Origin: Bradyrhizobium iriomotense
Lineage (GTDB): Bacteria; Pseudomonadota; Alphaproteobacteria; Rhizobiales; Xanthobacteraceae
Length of the DNA stretch: 64,000 nucleotides
Direction of reading: 5' to 3'
Assembly (NCBI RefSeq): GCF_018130765.1
Contig: NZ_JAFCJZ010000024.1
Coordinates: forward strand, 1-64,000
Of the stretch, positions 36,644-44,761 are shown one piece after another. Position numbers and translations under genes: made by a program. The first letter of the stretch is position 1. Every line of letters starts with the position of its first letter. The notes beneath the pieces are model-generated. The model made no database searches. It was given only the letters and a program-made list of their open reading frames with translations, and was not told where the DNA came from.

Positions 36644-36969
36644 TCAGGTCCGAGGTGAAGCATATTGCCTTTCCGGCTCGTTCAGCCCCGCGAGGGGCCG
36701 CCGTGACGTGTGGCGGATGTGGACGATATGAATGACCTCGCCACTGACACGGTAAAATATCCGAAACGGATGGCGGACGACCGTTACCACGCGGACCTGG
36801 GAACGGTGTGTGACCCGTGGCGATGAGAAAGGCGCCCCCGGACGCGCTCGATGACATCAGCAAATCTTTGTCCGATGGCGTCGGCGATCGCTGGGCTGGC
36901 GTTGCTGGCATAATAGGTCGCGATGTCTGCGAGGTCAGCAAGCGCCTCTCGGGTCCAGACGACCCTCAT
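36644..36969 (-). pseudogene. RelE/ParE-family toxin gene with a +1/-1 frameshift
   Basis: Reading leftward from ATG 36969, the start MRVVWTREALADLADIATYY is a standard ParE N-terminus. The frame stops after 61 codons. A second frame continues it: HRSQVRVVTVVRHPFRIFYR, then VSGEVIHIVHIRHTSRRPLA, the normal ParE C-terminus, ending at 36644. The shift coincides with a run of five C on the plus strand at 36835-36839; six would restore one reading frame of about 108 residues. Either a real inactivation or a sequencing error. Confidence 0.85.
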
Positions 36970-37202
36970 CCGCGCCGAAATTTCGCGAAGACCTCCGCGA
37001 CCTCGGCATCCGTGGCGAATTCGCCGCGATCTATGGAGGCTAAGGCCGCGTCGATACTCCGCAATTCTTCTTGTGTCGCCACATATTCGCCGCCGAGCAG
37101 CTCGCTCTCGATTTCGCTAGCAATCGCAACCAGCTCGTTCTGGGCCTCTTCAGGCCAAGCCTGGGCACGTTCCAGAAGGTTTCGCAGATCGCTTGCAGCC
37201 AT
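36966..37202 (-). CDS. antitoxin partner of the ParE-like toxin
   Basis: 78 residues from ATG 37202 (MAASDLRNLLERAQAWPEEA); ATG 37238 is an upstream alternative. Helical and acidic, with AIASEIESELLGGEYVATQE and LASIDRGEFATDAEVAEVFA, a pattern common in small antitoxins paired with ParE. Its stop overlaps the toxin start by 4 bp. No classical ribbon-helix-helix is obvious, so DNA-binding autoregulation is uncertain. Confidence 0.75.
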   Translation of the reverse strand: MAASDLRNLLERAQAWPEEAQNELVAIASEIESELLGGEYVATQEELRSIDAALASIDRGEFATDAEVAEVFAKFRRG

Positions 37203-37255
37203 GAGGCTGATTATATCAGATGCCGAAGAGCTTTCCAATCACCTCAAGCTGACAG

Positions 37256-38614
37256 CTAGCGTCCAAACGCCAGCACGTGCAGGCCGAGGCGCTGCCGCAC
37301 GATCCAGAACAGCAGCACCGTCTCGAAGGTCAGCGAGAACGAGGTCGCGGCCGCCGCGCCGTGGCCGCCGTAGCGCGGCACCAGCGCGATGCAGAGCACG
37401 AGGTTCATCACGAAGGCCAGCGCATAGGCCAGCGCGCAGATTTTCTGCTCGCCGAGCATGTTGAGCAGGCGCTCGACCGGGCCGATCGCCGCGCGCACCA
37501 CGAGGCCGATCGCGGCGACGAACATGATGTCGTAGCCGATCACGAATTGCGGCCCGAACAGCCAGAGCAGCGGCTTGCCGAGCGCGAGCAGCACGATGGT
37601 CGCCGCAAGCGACGGCCAGAACGTCCAGTTGATGGCGTGCGCGACATAGGCCGACAGGCGCGCCTTGTCGCCGCTGGCGTTGTATTCCGCGAAGCGATGC
37701 GCCGTTGTCGCCGACATCGCGTAGTGGATGAACGAGACCAGCGCCAGCGTCTTCACCACGGCGAAATAGACGCCAACCTCGTCGGACGGGCGGAACTGCT
37801 GCAGCACCAGCACGTCGGTGTAGGAGAGGAGCAAGTAGAAGCTCTCCACCAGCAGGATCGGCAGCGAGACGGCAAGCCAGCCGCTGACGTCATAGGCCTT
37901 CGGTCCGGGTGTGATGTGATCGGCGAGCTTGCGGTTCAGCACCACCATCTGCCCGCTCATCGCGATCCACACTGCACCGAGGCTCGCGGCCATCGCGGCG
38001 ACCGCGCCGAGATGATAGCCGAGCAGGAAGGCCGCGCCCGTGATGCCGATGATCAGCGCCTGGCGGATGATGAATTGCGGCATCAGGCCGAGCTGCATCC
38101 AGTCATGCGAGCGCGCGATGCCGTCCTGGGTGTTGGCGACGACGAAGGCCGGCAGCGTCATGCAGCCGATATAGAGCGGCAGCACCTCGGCCGGATCGAT
38201 CCAGGGCGACAGCAGTTTTACGATGCCGGCAAGGCCGAGCGACACCAGCGTGGAGGCGGCAAAGGTCAGCCAGCGGCTGCCGGAGAGGAAGCCGCGCAGC
38301 AGCGCCTGCTCGCCATTGGCGCGGTACTCCGGAATGATCTTTTGCGCGGAGGCCGAGATGCCGAGATCCATCATGCTGCCGAGCAGCAGCACCCAGGTCC
38401 AGACATAGACGTAGATGCCGTAGTCGGAGGTGCCCATCCACCGCGCGAGCAGCACCTGCGAGACATAGGCAAGGCCGGCGCTGATGACGCGGATGATGAA
38501 GATGGTGCCCGCCAGCCGCCGCGTCAGCGACGCCTCGCTCGATCCGCCCGTCAGCTTGCCGCGCAGTCGCGCGATCAGTCCGGCCGGTCCGGTCGTTGCT
38601 GGCTCTGCATCCAT
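37256..38614 (-). CDS. lipopolysaccharide/polysaccharide flippase (MOP superfamily)
   Basis: 452 residues with about 12 to 14 hydrophobic segments, of the Wzx/oligosaccharide-flippase class. The N-terminal RLAGTIFIIRVISAGLAYVS followed by QVLLARWMGTSDYGIYVYVW is characteristic. Substrate would be an undecaprenyl-linked sugar chain moved across the inner membrane. ATG 38614 (MDAEPATTGPAG) is chosen. No glycosyltransferases are adjacent, so the polysaccharide cannot be named. Confidence 0.9.
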   Translation of the reverse strand: MDAEPATTGPAGLIARLRGKLTGGSSEASLTRRLAGTIFIIRVISAGLAYVSQVLLARWMGTSDYGIYVYVWTWVLLLGSMMDLGISASAQKIIPEYRANGEQALLRGFLSGSRWLTFAASTLVSLGLAGIVKLLSPWIDPAEVLPLYIGCMTLPAFVVANTQDGIARSHDWMQLGLMPQFIIRQALIIGITGAAFLLGYHLGAVAAMAASLGAVWIAMSGQMVVLNRKLADHITPGPKAYDVSGWLAVSLPILLVESFYLLLSYTDVLVLQQFRPSDEVGVYFAVVKTLALVSFIHYAMSATTAHRFAEYNASGDKARLSAYVAHAINWTFWPSLAATIVLLALGKPLLWLFGPQFVIGYDIMFVAAIGLVVRAAIGPVERLLNMLGEQKICALAYALAFVMNLVLCIALVPRYGGHGAAAATSFSLTFETVLLFWIVRQRLGLHVLAFGR

Positions 38615-38775
38615 CACGGCCACGTTGAGGTCCCCAAGCGTCCCGCACCAAGCGTTCCGCATGCTGCGGCAGCCCTTGACCTAGCAACCATTCGTTAAGA
38701 TACGGTTGGGTCAACGATGTTGTCCCGGCCTACGGCGCGTACGCATGAATTGGTTCGGCGTCAGGGCGCGGCATG

Positions 38776-38805
38776 CAACAGGCGGCCCTTTGGGGCCGCC
38801 TGTTG
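38776..38805 (-). terminator. strong hairpin downstream of the small exported protein gene
   Basis: CAACAGGCGGCCC (38776-38788) pairs perfectly with GGGCCGCCTGTTG (38793-38805), loop of 4. It lies 22 bp beyond the stop of the leftward gene at 38827-39225. The U-tract is poor. Confidence 0.6.
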
Positions 38806-38826
38806 TAACCTCTCAGAGCAGATGGG

Positions 38827-39225
38827 CTATTGGCAGAGATGCTGGCGACCGTCAGCCCCCTTGTAAAGGGTGCCAGGCCTGCAGACGATGCCGTTGCGGG
38901 CGGCATATTGAGACCAGCTGCCGTTCCAGCCGTAACCGCCGCCGCCGCCGCCATACATGGCGTAGGAATTGCCCCAGCCGCCGGGATTGCCCCAGCTGCC
39001 GGCGGCGGGAGCGCCTACTGGCGCCGGCTGTTGATACGCCGTTCGACGAGATGCTTGCCGATACCGAGGGGCGGTGGGGGGACTGCCGGTTCCAAGACCG
39101 GTGCAGTTGGCGAATTCAGCTTGGCAGAGGTCCGGATTGGATTGGGCCCACTGCGCTGGTGCAGCAGAACTGAACAAGGCGGATGCCGCAACCACGGCCG
39201 CGCCAAGAATCCTTGGATTCATCAT
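38827..39225 (-). CDS. exported Gly/Tyr-rich hypothetical protein
   Basis: 132 residues. The start MMNPRILGAAVVAASALFSS leads a signal peptide cleaved near SAAPAQ. A proline/alanine linker and a Gly-rich region (YAMYGGGGGGYGWNGSWSQ) precede the C-terminal CRPGTLYKGADGRQHLCQ, which pairs cysteines. AAGGAG precedes ATG 39225. No family recognised; secretion and the Gly-rich stretch suggest a surface or periplasmic structural role. Confidence 0.65.
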   Translation of the reverse strand: MMNPRILGAAVVAASALFSSAAPAQWAQSNPDLCQAEFANCTGLGTGSPPTAPRYRQASRRTAYQQPAPVGAPAAGSWGNPGGWGNSYAMYGGGGGGYGWNGSWSQYAARNGIVCRPGTLYKGADGRQHLCQ

Positions 39226-39467
39226 GGCTTGCTCCTTGTGGTTTGACGTGGCGCTGAATGCCACGTTTGACAGAGCCTATACGACGCTTGCGAGACTGAC
39301 CATGTTGCTTCGGCATCGCTAAAATTGGGACTGCTCTGGGTCCAGGAACAGTAATGCTCTGGCTGATCGTAAGATTTTCGCCTGAGCGTCAGGGGCTGAC
39401 GTCTGCGCCTTCTCGAGTACACGTTCTCGTGTGCAATTATGCACGGGAGCGGGACGATCGGGAAACA

Positions 39468-40301
39468 TCATTCCAGGTTCGTATTGAACTCGTACGACTT
39501 CTCCGGTCCAACCAGCGTGAACTTCAGCGCTGCGCCCTCGGCCTTGGCGCCCGGCGGTAGCCCGTCGAGCTCAAATGAGAAGCGCTTCACGCCGGGCGGG
39601 CTGGGCTCGACCGGCGCGGGGATCGGCAACGACCAGTCGGGCGTCGGCCCTTCGACGAACAGATTGACGTTGCGGCCATCAGGCACAATCACGTCGACCA
39701 CCACATTCTTGGCCCCGTCGCGCTTGATGTCGCGGATGGTGAGCGGATTGGGATCGCCGATCGTGGCGGGCTTGGGCACGGTGTCGAGCGCGGCACGCAA
39801 GTTCGCGTCCTCGGTCGATGCGACGCTGTTGAAGCCGAGCTCGGCGCTGGCCTCGACAGGAATGCAAAGTTTTTCGCACACGGCGTAGTTGATCTCGGCA
39901 CGCAGCGTCACCGGCTTGTCTGCGGACTTGGCGACGATGCGCAGGGGCAGCACGATCTGGTCGTGATAGCCGATCGAATGGCCGCCCGCGCCGTCGTCGA
40001 ACTTCAGCGGCGCCGGCCACATCACCGTCACCGCTTCGACATTTTCTGATTTCGAGAAGTCGAACCGCGGCGGAACGCCGGAATCGCCGGGCATGCGCCA
40101 ATAGGTCTTCCAGCCCGGCTGGAGCTGGAAGGCGATACCGCCGAGCAGCACGGCGCCGCTGCGCGATCCCGCCAGCAGCCGCACTGCGGAATGTCCGTCG
40201 CGCTGCCAGGGCGAGGCGTCGTCGGCGCGTGCGGCAAGCGCCGACGCAAGCAGGGTTGTCGCGACGCCAATCGCCGCACGCAGGGGAACTCTTGTCAGCA
40301 T
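39468..40301 (-). CDS. periplasmic DsbD-alpha-like (thiol:disulfide interchange N-terminal domain) protein
   Basis: 277 residues with signal peptide (cleavage near LAARADD). The domain has LLGGIAFQLQPGWKTYWRMP and YAVCEKLCIPVEAS, the CxxxC redox pair typical of DsbD N-terminal (DsbC-type) domains. The transmembrane and thioredoxin parts of DsbD are absent, so it is a stand-alone acceptor domain, of the type seen beside copper-tolerance proteins. It is divergent from the yqgE gene. Confidence 0.85.
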   Translation of the reverse strand: MLTRVPLRAAIGVATTLLASALAARADDASPWQRDGHSAVRLLAGSRSGAVLLGGIAFQLQPGWKTYWRMPGDSGVPPRFDFSKSENVEAVTVMWPAPLKFDDGAGGHSIGYHDQIVLPLRIVAKSADKPVTLRAEINYAVCEKLCIPVEASAELGFNSVASTEDANLRAALDTVPKPATIGDPNPLTIRDIKRDGAKNVVVDVIVPDGRNVNLFVEGPTPDWSLPIPAPVEPSPPGVKRFSFELDGLPPGAKAEGAALKFTLVGPEKSYEFNTNLE

Positions 40302-40443
40302 AGCAGGTCTTTACAGGGTCACACCTAGGCAAACCATTGAATTGCTTGTGATGGATGCACTCGAATCAAATCTCTGCAAGCCTTGATTTGACAGCGGCCA
40401 GGTCCGACATCAGGATAGGAATTGAAACCGGAGTGCTTCACCG

Positions 40444-41088
40444 ATGGCTCCCACAGGCAAGAGGACGGGCGAAAGCACCCGCAAGGCGGGTCCCGCGCTT
40501 CCGAACTCGGCCGGTTATCTCGACGGCCGTCTCCTGATCGCGATGCCCGTGATGGGTGATCCGCGTTTCGAGCGCTCGGTGATCTATCTCTGCGCTCATT
40601 CGGCGGAAGGCGCCATGGGCATCATCGTCAACCATCCCGCCGGCAGCATCGACTTCCCCGAGCTGTTGCAGCAGCTCGGCATCATCAAGAAGGGCGAGCA
40701 CATCAAGCTGCCGGAGAATGCCGAAAGCATGAAGGTGCTGCGCGGCGGGCCGGTCGATACCGGCCGCGGCTTCGTGCTGCATTCCAGCGATTTCTACATC
40801 GAGAACGCGACGCTGCGGATCGATGACGGCGTCTGCCTCACCGCGACCGTCGACATCCTGCGCGCGATCGCCAACGGCTCCGGCCCCAAGCACGCCATCC
40901 TCGCGCTCGGCTATGCCGGCTGGGCGCCGGGCCAGCTCGAGACCGAGATCCAGAGCAACGGCTGGCTGCACTGCGATGCGGACACCGACCTGATCTTCGG
41001 CGACGATGTCGACGAGAAGTACGGCCGCGCCCTCCGCAAGATAGGCATCGACCCCGGCATGCTCTCGAACGAGGCGGGACACGCGTAG
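40444..41088 (+). CDS. YqgE/AlgH family protein (UPF0301)
   Basis: 214 residues. Segments YLDGRLLIAMPVMGDPRFER, SVIYLCAHSAEGAMGIIVNH, GGPVDTGRGFVLHSSDF and LGYAGWAPGQLETEIQSNGW define the AlgH family. AlgH was first linked to alginate gene regulation in Pseudomonas, but biochemical function is not settled. The N-terminal 25 residues are extra compared with E. coli YqgE. Gene is solitary and followed by two tandem family A repeats. Confidence 0.93.
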   Translation: MAPTGKRTGESTRKAGPALPNSAGYLDGRLLIAMPVMGDPRFERSVIYLCAHSAEGAMGIIVNHPAGSIDFPELLQQLGIIKKGEHIKLPENAESMKVLRGGPVDTGRGFVLHSSDFYIENATLRIDDGVCLTATVDILRAIANGSGPKHAILALGYAGWAPGQLETEIQSNGWLHCDADTDLIFGDDVDEKYGRALRKIGIDPGMLSNEAGHA

Positions 41089-41109
41089 CTGCTCGCATCA
41101 ACCACCGGT

Positions 41110-41248
41110 GTCGTCCTGGCGAAAGCCAGGACCCATTACCCCAGGGCGTTGTTTGAGGCAGGCTGGTAGCAACAAGCCTTCGCCAAACTGCGCCCGGTGG
41201 TAATGGGTCCTGGATCGGCGCTCGCTCGGCTCGCTGGTCCAGGACGAC
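41110..41248. repeat. family A long inverted repeat (first of two in tandem)
   Basis: The left arm GTCGTCCTGGCGAAAGCC with ACCCATTACC at 41110 pairs with GGTAATGGGTCCTGG, but its right outer end reads CTGGTCCAGGACGAC, so this copy is chimeric with respect to the 4389-4512 element. Confidence 0.9.
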
Positions 41249-41282
41249 GAAGAGGAATCAACGGCGCTGCCCATCCACCGCT

Positions 41283-41467
41283 GTCGTCCCGGACAAGCGC
41301 GCCTCAAGCGCGCGCAGATCCGGGACCCATACCCCCGGGGCGGAGTTTGAGGCAGGCCAGTCACCACGAGTCTTCGCCAAACCACGCCCTGTGGTTATGG
41401 GTCCCGGATCTGCGCTCCGTTCTGGACAACGCCACGCGTTGCCAGAAGCTACGCTTGTCCGGGACGA
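41283..41467. repeat. family A long inverted repeat (second of two in tandem)
   Basis: The arms GTCGTCCCGGACAAGCGCG at 41283 and CTTGTCCGGGACGAC ending at 41467 enclose inner arms GATCCGGGACCCATA. Together with the first repeat it fills the 397-bp gap between yqgE and the dioxygenase gene; no gene is seen there. Confidence 0.9.
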
Positions 41468-41485
41468 CAGCGGTGTGTGTCGCGC

Positions 41486-42373
41486 CTACTCCGCCGCCTG
41501 CTGCTGCACCGTCGGCTCGGTGCCCGCAACCGTCGCCCGGCGCATGTCGCGCGGTTGCGACTGGTCGTAGCGGCGGACGCGGTGCATGGTCTGGCGGTTG
41601 TCCCACATCACGAGGTCATGCAGCTTCCATTTGTGGACGTAGACGAATTCGCCTTGCGTCGCGTGCTCGTTGAGATCGCGCAGCAGGAGGCGTCCCTCCG
41701 GCACGCTCATGCCGACGACCTTGCCGGCATGCGATGAGAGATACAGCGACTTGCGGCGATGCACGGGATGCGTCCGCACCAGGCGTTGCAGCACCGGCTT
41801 GAACATCTCCTTTTCCTCGTCGGTATATTCGGTGAAGCCGAGCGATCCGCGCGAATACATCAGCGAGTGCTCGCAGACGAGGTCCTCGATCTCCGCCTTG
41901 GTCTCCTCGTCCAGCGCGTCATAGGCCGCGCGCATGTCGGCGAATTCGGTGTTGCCGCCCTTCGGATTCACCACCCGCGCGGACAGCAGCGAGAATTTTG
42001 CCGGAATGGGGCGGAACGAGCTGTCGGAATGCCACAGGCAGTTGCCGAGATTGAACAGATGCGCGCGGCTGTCCTTCGCCAGCGGCTTGCCGTCCTTGCC
42101 GAGATTGGAGACGTCGTTGAGGCCGGACTGCAGCCGGTAATCCTTCTCCTTGGTCACGGTGCCGCCGCGCGCATCCTCGCGCTGGCCAAAGTTGAGCGCG
42201 AAGGCCATCTGCTGCTCGTCGTTGATGTCCTGGTCGTGGAAGACGAGCACCGCATACCTGTCCATGGCAGCCTCGACCTCGCGCGCCTCAACCTCCGTGA
42301 GGCGCTTGCGCAGATCGAGGCCGGACACCTCGCCGACAAAATGTTTTTGAAGCTGCCGGATGGCGATTGTCAT
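41486..42373 (-). CDS. TauD/TfdA family Fe(II)/alpha-ketoglutarate dioxygenase
   Basis: 295 residues. The iron facial triad is visible: WHSDSSF (H and D), and the distal His in NRQTMHRVRRYD followed by the 2-oxoglutarate Arg (MRRATVAG). TfdA-like features include RYAVLVFHDQDINDEQQMAF and HPVHRRKSLYLSSHA. Relatives cleave aryloxyacetate ethers such as 2,4-D; alpha-type TfdA homologues occur in many bradyrhizobia never exposed to herbicide, so a natural aryloxy or other substrate is likely. Confidence 0.92.
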   Translation of the reverse strand: MTIAIRQLQKHFVGEVSGLDLRKRLTEVEAREVEAAMDRYAVLVFHDQDINDEQQMAFALNFGQREDARGGTVTKEKDYRLQSGLNDVSNLGKDGKPLAKDSRAHLFNLGNCLWHSDSSFRPIPAKFSLLSARVVNPKGGNTEFADMRAAYDALDEETKAEIEDLVCEHSLMYSRGSLGFTEYTDEEKEMFKPVLQRLVRTHPVHRRKSLYLSSHAGKVVGMSVPEGRLLLRDLNEHATQGEFVYVHKWKLHDLVMWDNRQTMHRVRRYDQSQPRDMRRATVAGTEPTVQQQAAE

Positions 42374-42474
42374 GACGTTCTCTCCCGCGTGCCGCGAACG
42401 GTTGGTCCCGTTCTGTCGGTGAAAAAGCTACTCCCGCACCGGGAGTTGTCAACGCGCGGCGTGCATGGCAGCCC

Positions 42475-42551
42475 GTAGCCCGGGTGAGCGCAGCGATACC
42501 CGGGAACGGTGCGCGCAAAGTCCCGGATGTCGCTTCGCTCATCCGGGCTAC
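42475..42551. repeat. family C inverted repeat
   Basis: GTAGCCCGGGTGAGCG at 42475 pairs with CGCTCATCCGGGCTAC ending at 42551. It is a related copy of the 18128-18205 element, with several substitutions in the left arm. Confidence 0.88.
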
Positions 42552-42567
42552 GCCCCTTGGATGCCTG

Positions 42568-43347
42568 TCACGCGTTGCGCGCCATCAGCCCGCCGTCGAC
42601 CGGGATCACTGCGCCGGTGAGGAACGACGCCGCGGGCAGGCACAGGCTGAGCGTCATATGCGCGACCTCTTCAGGGGCGCCATAGCGGCCGAGTGCGGTG
42701 CGGCGCTTGGCGTAGATGGTCTTGTGCTCCTCGGAAATGCGCTCGGTGATGGCGGTGCGGATCGGGCCCGGGCAGATGCAGTTGACGGTGATGCCTTCAC
42801 GGCCGAGCTCGACCGCCAGCGAGCGGGTGAGGCTCGCAACGCCGCCCTTCGCCGCTGAATAGGGGCTGTGCAATGCGGTGGCGCCGAGCGCCTCGGTGGA
42901 GGCGATGTTGACGATGCGCGGGCTCTTCGACTTGCGCAAATGCGGCAGCGCGGCGCGGATGATGCGCGGATGCGCGGTCAGCATCACGGCGATGCCTTTG
43001 GCCCAGGCGTCTTCATACGTCTCGTCGTCGATTGCGACGCGCACGGAGATGCCGGCATTGTTGACGACGATATCGAGTCCGCCGAAATGCGCGGCGACGT
43101 CATTGACCACGCGCTTGATCTCGCCGCCGTCGGCGACATCGAGCTTCCACGCCTTCGCTGATCCGCCGCTCGCCGCGATCTCCTTGGCGACGGCTTGCGC
43201 GCCATGCTCGTCATAATCGGTGACGGCGACGTTCGCGCCCTCACTCGCGAACACGCGTGCGGTCGCAAGCCCCATGCCGCTCGCTGCGCCCGTGACGAGA
43301 ACGGTCAGGCCCTTCACGGACCGGCTGAGCTCCCTGAACTCGGACAT
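42568..43347 (-). CDS. SDR family oxidoreductase
   Basis: 259 residues from ATG 43347 (MSEFRELSRSVKGL); further upstream sequence in this frame is the antisense of the neighbouring gene. Cofactor motif VTGAASGMGLATARVFASEG, NNAG motif VVNNAGISVRV, and the catalytic Ser-Tyr-Lys as IASTEALGATALHSPYSAAK. C-terminal PAASFLTGAVIPVDGG is typical. Acts on an unknown alcohol or ketone. Divergent from another SDR gene with a 99-bp shared region. Confidence 0.92.
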   Translation of the reverse strand: MSEFRELSRSVKGLTVLVTGAASGMGLATARVFASEGANVAVTDYDEHGAQAVAKEIAASGGSAKAWKLDVADGGEIKRVVNDVAAHFGGLDIVVNNAGISVRVAIDDETYEDAWAKGIAVMLTAHPRIIRAALPHLRKSKSPRIVNIASTEALGATALHSPYSAAKGGVASLTRSLAVELGREGITVNCICPGPIRTAITERISEEHKTIYAKRRTALGRYGAPEEVAHMTLSLCLPAASFLTGAVIPVDGGLMARNA

Positions 43348-43446
43348 GCTGTTTCCTCGCGGCGTCTTGCTTGTTGTTATGAGATTGACAAGGCTGGCAT
43401 CGATCCGCAGACAGGTCAAACAAGCAAAACAAAAGGGGAGGCCGCG

Positions 43447-44184
43447 ATGGTGAACGAGCTGGATTTTTCGGGCAAGCAGGTGCTGGTCGTCGGCGGTTCC
43501 AGCGGCATCGGCAACGGCATCGCGCAGGCCTTTCGCGCCAGGGACGCTTCTGTCGCCGTTTGCGGCACGCGCGCTCACGCAGCGGAATATTCGGCTGAAG
43601 AAGGCTCCGATCTCGCCGGTCTTTCCTATGCGCAGCTCGACGTCAGCAATGCCGCTGCGATCGAAGCATTCAAGCCGTCGTTCGATCGCCTTGACATCCT
43701 GGTGCTCGCGCAGGGCGCGGTGATCTATCGCCGCGGCGAATTCGAGATGGCTGGCTTCCGCAAGGTCGTCGAGGTCAATCTGATGAGCCTGATGGCTTGC
43801 GCGACGCGGTTTCATTCCATGTTGCGGGATGCCAAGGGCGCGTTGATCATGGTGTCCTCGACCGCGGCCTATCATTCCACCATGGGCAATCCCGCCTACA
43901 ACGCCTCGAAGACCGGCGCGGTTGGATTGACGCGCACGCTCGGCGAGGCCTGGGCCGAGGACGGCATCCGCGTCAATGGCATCGCGCCCGGTCTCGTCGA
44001 CACCAAGATGACGAAGGTGACGACCGACAATCCCAAGCGGCTCGAAGGTGCACTTTCACGCATTCCGCTGCGGCGACTGGGCACGCCGGCCGACATGGCG
44101 GGCGCGGCGCTGTTCCTGGCCTCGCCGTTGTCGTCCTACATCATCGGCCAGACGCTGGTCGTCGATGGTGGGCTCATTCTCTAA
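43447..44184 (+). CDS. SDR family oxidoreductase
   Basis: 245 residues from ATG 43447 with AGGGGAGG upstream. Motif VVGGSSGIGNGIAQAFRARD, catalytic VSSTAAYHSTMGNPAYNASK (Ser, Tyr, Lys), and C-terminal SSYIIGQTLVVDGGLIL. The usual NNAG is changed to LAQGAV, so the substrate pocket may differ. It is divergent from the SDR gene at 42568-43347; the pair and the TfdA-like gene may act on related aromatic or aryloxy compounds, which is a guess from context. Confidence 0.9.
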   Translation: MVNELDFSGKQVLVVGGSSGIGNGIAQAFRARDASVAVCGTRAHAAEYSAEEGSDLAGLSYAQLDVSNAAAIEAFKPSFDRLDILVLAQGAVIYRRGEFEMAGFRKVVEVNLMSLMACATRFHSMLRDAKGALIMVSSTAAYHSTMGNPAYNASKTGAVGLTRTLGEAWAEDGIRVNGIAPGLVDTKMTKVTTDNPKRLEGALSRIPLRRLGTPADMAGAALFLASPLSSYIIGQTLVVDGGLIL

Positions 44185-44191
44185 TCGCCGT

Positions 44192-44216
44192 GGAACTGCG
44201 CTGCTCCTGATCGGTT
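44192..44216 (+). promoter_or_regulatory. EcfG-like promoter for the second CsbD-like gene
   Basis: GGAAC (44192-44196), 16-bp spacer, GGTT (44213-44216) rather than CGTT. Ends 30 bp before ATG 44247, as at the other csbD gene. It begins just past the upstream SDR stop codon. Confidence 0.6.
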
Positions 44217-44246
44217 ACTTGGGCTGACCCCCGAGGAGGAGGCATC

Positions 44247-44609
44247 ATGGACACGGATCGGATTGTCGGATCAGCCAAGGAATTCGCCGGACGCGCGGAA
44301 GGCGCGGTCGGAGATCTCGCAGGCGACGCGCAGACGCAGGCGTCGGGCAAGGTGCGCGAAGCTGCAGGCACCGTGCAGAATCTCTACGGCCACGCCAAGG
44401 ATGCCGCGGACATCGCGACGAGCTATGCCAAGGACGCCTATGAGAACAGCGGCGATACCTTCCGCGACGGCACGCAGGCGCTGTCGAAGAAAGTGCGGGA
44501 CAACCCGCTCGGCGCGCTGCTCGTGGCCGGCGGCATCGGCTTTGCGCTCGCGCTTTTGATGTCGCGCCCCGCCCGCCGTCCGCCGCCGCGCTGGCGCTAT
44601 TACGGCTGA
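44247..44609 (+). CDS. CsbD/DUF883-like membrane-anchored stress protein
   Basis: 120 residues. The N-terminal IVGSAKEFAGRAEGAVGDLA and SGKVREAAGTVQNLYGHAKD are CsbD-like helical repeats; the C-terminal KKVRDNPLGALLVAGGIGFA is a membrane anchor of the DUF883 type, ending in an Arg/Pro-rich tail. Fused helical and anchor parts suggest envelope or ribosome tethering under stress. Strong ribosome site GGAGGAGG. EcfG-like promoter upstream. Confidence 0.85.
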   Translation: MDTDRIVGSAKEFAGRAEGAVGDLAGDAQTQASGKVREAAGTVQNLYGHAKDAADIATSYAKDAYENSGDTFRDGTQALSKKVRDNPLGALLVAGGIGFALALLMSRPARRPPPRWRYYG

Positions 44610-44624
44610 GCCTGCTGGCCCGTC

Positions 44625-44757
44625 TCTCGTGCCCCGGACGCAATGCGGCGTGTAACGCCGCGTTGCTGAGCCGGGGCCCATTCTTTTGAAGTAGATGCTG
44701 GGTCCCGGCTCTGCGTCGCATCACCAAGAGGTGCTGCGCCGCGTCCGGGACACGAGA
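44625..44757. repeat. family A-like inverted repeat
   Basis: Outer arms TCTCGTGCCCCGGACGC and GCGTCCGGGACACGAGA, inner arms GAGCCGGGGCCCA and TGGGTCCCGGCTC. More diverged than the other family A copies. It lies between the convergent CsbD-like and DUF459 genes. Confidence 0.85.
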
Positions 44758-44761
44758 TCGA

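Noticed and set aside
41110..41467. Possible CRISPR array from repeated blocks
   Set aside because: The units are inverted, not direct, they differ in length, there are only two of them, and no cas genes occur in the window.
43195..43446. Extended N-terminus of the SDR gene at 43447
   Set aside because: The extra codons overlap the divergent SDR gene in antisense, and the Rossmann fold starts at MVNELDFSGK with a good ribosome site.
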